Shown: positions 6,038 through 6,600 of the stretch, in pieces
Numbering within the stretch: the first letter of the stretch is position 1
How the letters are laid out: the number at the start of each line of letters is the position of its first letter
Origin: Melioribacteraceae bacterium
GTDB taxonomy: Bacteria > Bacteroidota > Ignavibacteria > Ignavibacteriales > Melioribacteraceae
NCBI GenBank assembly: GCA_015494845.1
Contig: WGAL01000101.1
Location: forward strand, 1-6,600
DNA length: 6,600 nt
Direction: 5' to 3'
Position numbers and translations under genes: made by a program
The notes under the pieces: model-generated
Seen by the model: only the letters and a program-made list of their open reading frames with translations
Told to the model about the DNA's origin: nothing
Database searches by the model: none

Positions 6038-6553
6038 TTACTTCACCGAAAGCAAAATCGTTTCCAAATCGTCTTCAAGCGAATCGCCTTTGGGATGCTC
6101 GACAATTCTGCCGACTTCTTTTTCGTCTTTATAGAAAATAAAGGTCGGAACGCGGATAATCCGCAAGCCACTTGCCTCACCGTGCAATGCGTGTTTATTT
6201 CTATCGACGCAAATAATTTGCAAATTTTCTTTCGGGAACGACAACGAGTCGAGAATTTTAATAAATCTCGGCACTTCCCTTCTGCTATCGGGACACCAAG
6301 TTCCCAACACAATTTTTATTTTGAAGCCGGAAATTTTTTCTTTATCAAATTTGTAATTCAAAAATTTCGGTTCGTAATTTTTATAACCGGTTAAGAACCA
6401 ATTCGCAAATTGCTGATTATCCGTAAAATCTTTTTCCGTGCAAATGCCAACGAGAATTTTTTCGCCAGTTTTTTCGTAAGTTAAAATTTCGTTCTGCGCA
6501 AAAAGTCCGCTCGCAAAAACGAGCAACAAAAGTAATGTCAATTTATGTCTCAT
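6038..6553 (-). CDS. Exported thioredoxin-fold protein with CPDS active site
   Basis: A 171-residue protein. Residues 1-19 are a signal peptide (Arg2, Lys4, a Leu-rich core, likely cleavage after Leu-Phe-Ala at 17-19), so the protein acts outside the cytoplasm. The thioredoxin fold covers about 77-168: strand KIKIVLGTW, active site WCPDSR (86-91), strand LQIICVD (111-117), the cis-proline motif RVPTFIFY (134-141), then GRIVE (148-152). The active site has Cys87 but Ser90 where thioredoxins have the second Cys, so it cannot form the usual intramolecular disulfide. It is better suited to monothiol chemistry or a binding role. Cys38 and Cys115 are the only other cysteines. The N-terminal 20-76 region, with NWFLTGYKNYEPKF, is a family-specific extension I recall from related bacteria. 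The start is secured by a strong GGAGGA site and an ATGA overlap with the upstream gene. Substrate unknown. Confidence 0.93.
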   Translation of the reverse strand: MRHKLTLLLLLVFASGLFAQNEILTYEKTGEKILVGICTEKDFTDNQQFANWFLTGYKNYEPKFLNYKFDKEKISGFKIKIVLGTWCPDSRREVPRFIKILDSLSFPKENLQIICVDRNKHALHGEASGLRIIRVPTFIFYKDEKEVGRIVEHPKGDSLEDDLETILLSVK

Positions 6554-6600
6554 AATTCCTCCGGTTTTTCTCTTAAATCAATTCCCCAATAAAGTTTGTG
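6550..6600 (-). CDS. C-terminal end of an upstream minus-strand gene (partial)
   Basis: The minus-strand frame from the right edge stays open for 16 codons (HKLYWGIDLREKPEEL) and stops at TGA (6552-6550). That TGA overlaps the ATG of the thioredoxin-fold gene as ATGA, a classic operon junction. The peptide has a protein-like composition with a charged tail. The piece is too short to name the family. The inference that it is a real gene rests on the junction geometry and on the open frame, which is short enough to be chance. Confidence 0.55.
   Translation of the reverse strand, partial: HKLYWGIDLREKPEEL
6557..6562 (-). promoter_or_regulatory. Strong Shine-Dalgarno site of the thioredoxin-fold gene
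   Basis: GGAGGA on the minus strand, 3 bases before the ATG at 6553 (4 bases if the core is taken as GGAGG). It is the best ribosome site in the window and lies inside the last codons of the upstream gene, so it fixes the start and indicates coupling. Confidence 0.75.

Noticed and set aside
5839..6044. Extension of the inverted repeat by GAAGTAA / TTACTTC at the outer ends
   Set aside because: The right copy falls on the final Lys codon and stop of the thioredoxin-fold gene and is out of register with the arms, so the 7-base match is probably chance.
6095..6394. Plus-strand 99-codon frame opposite the thioredoxin-fold gene
   Set aside because: Phe/Asn-rich antisense shadow of a gene with a clear active site, signal peptide and ribosome site.

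Overview
The window looks like a piece of a chromosome from the Bacteroidota/Chlorobiota/Ignavibacteriota side of the bacterial tree. Three things suggest this: IspG is the long form with an extra domain between the barrel and the iron-sulfur domain; there are several signal-peptide envelope proteins, including a DUF5683-like protein and a small outer-membrane barrel; and Shine-Dalgarno sites are weak before most starts. I lean towards Ignavibacteria-like, but that is inference from family resemblance, not a database result.

Positions 34-5794 hold six plus-strand genes that are almost certainly one transcription unit, with joins of +3, -4, +9, -1 and +27 bases. In order they are a membrane/exported DUF5683-like protein, tRNA pseudouridine synthase TruA, a small exported beta-barrel-like protein, a Crt-type enoyl-CoA hydratase (crotonase), a single-pass membrane-anchored protein that may be a degenerate YibQ-like deacetylase relative, and the large form of IspG (GcpE), the penultimate enzyme of the MEP isoprenoid pathway. 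The gene set mixes tRNA modification, acyl-CoA metabolism, isoprenoid synthesis and envelope proteins. It does not read as one pathway.

Positions 5795-6037 are the gap between the converging 3' ends of ispG and a minus-strand gene. It is a mosaic of short repeats: a degenerate 7-base array right after the ispG stop; a second 7-base array family present twice in opposite orientation (5844-5864 and 6006-6033); a perfect 12-bp hairpin; and a GC-rich palindromic element ending in a motif that resembles dispersed palindromic repeats known from many bacterial genomes. This is the least ordinary part of the window.

Positions 6038-6553 (minus) encode an exported thioredoxin-fold protein with a CPDS active site, i.e. 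one cysteine only. Its start overlaps by ATGA the last 16 codons of another minus-strand gene that runs off the right edge.

I see no defence system, CRISPR array, RNA gene, prophage or transposase. The window is mainly ordinary housekeeping and envelope genes, and the intergenic repeat mosaic is the best candidate for something undescribed.
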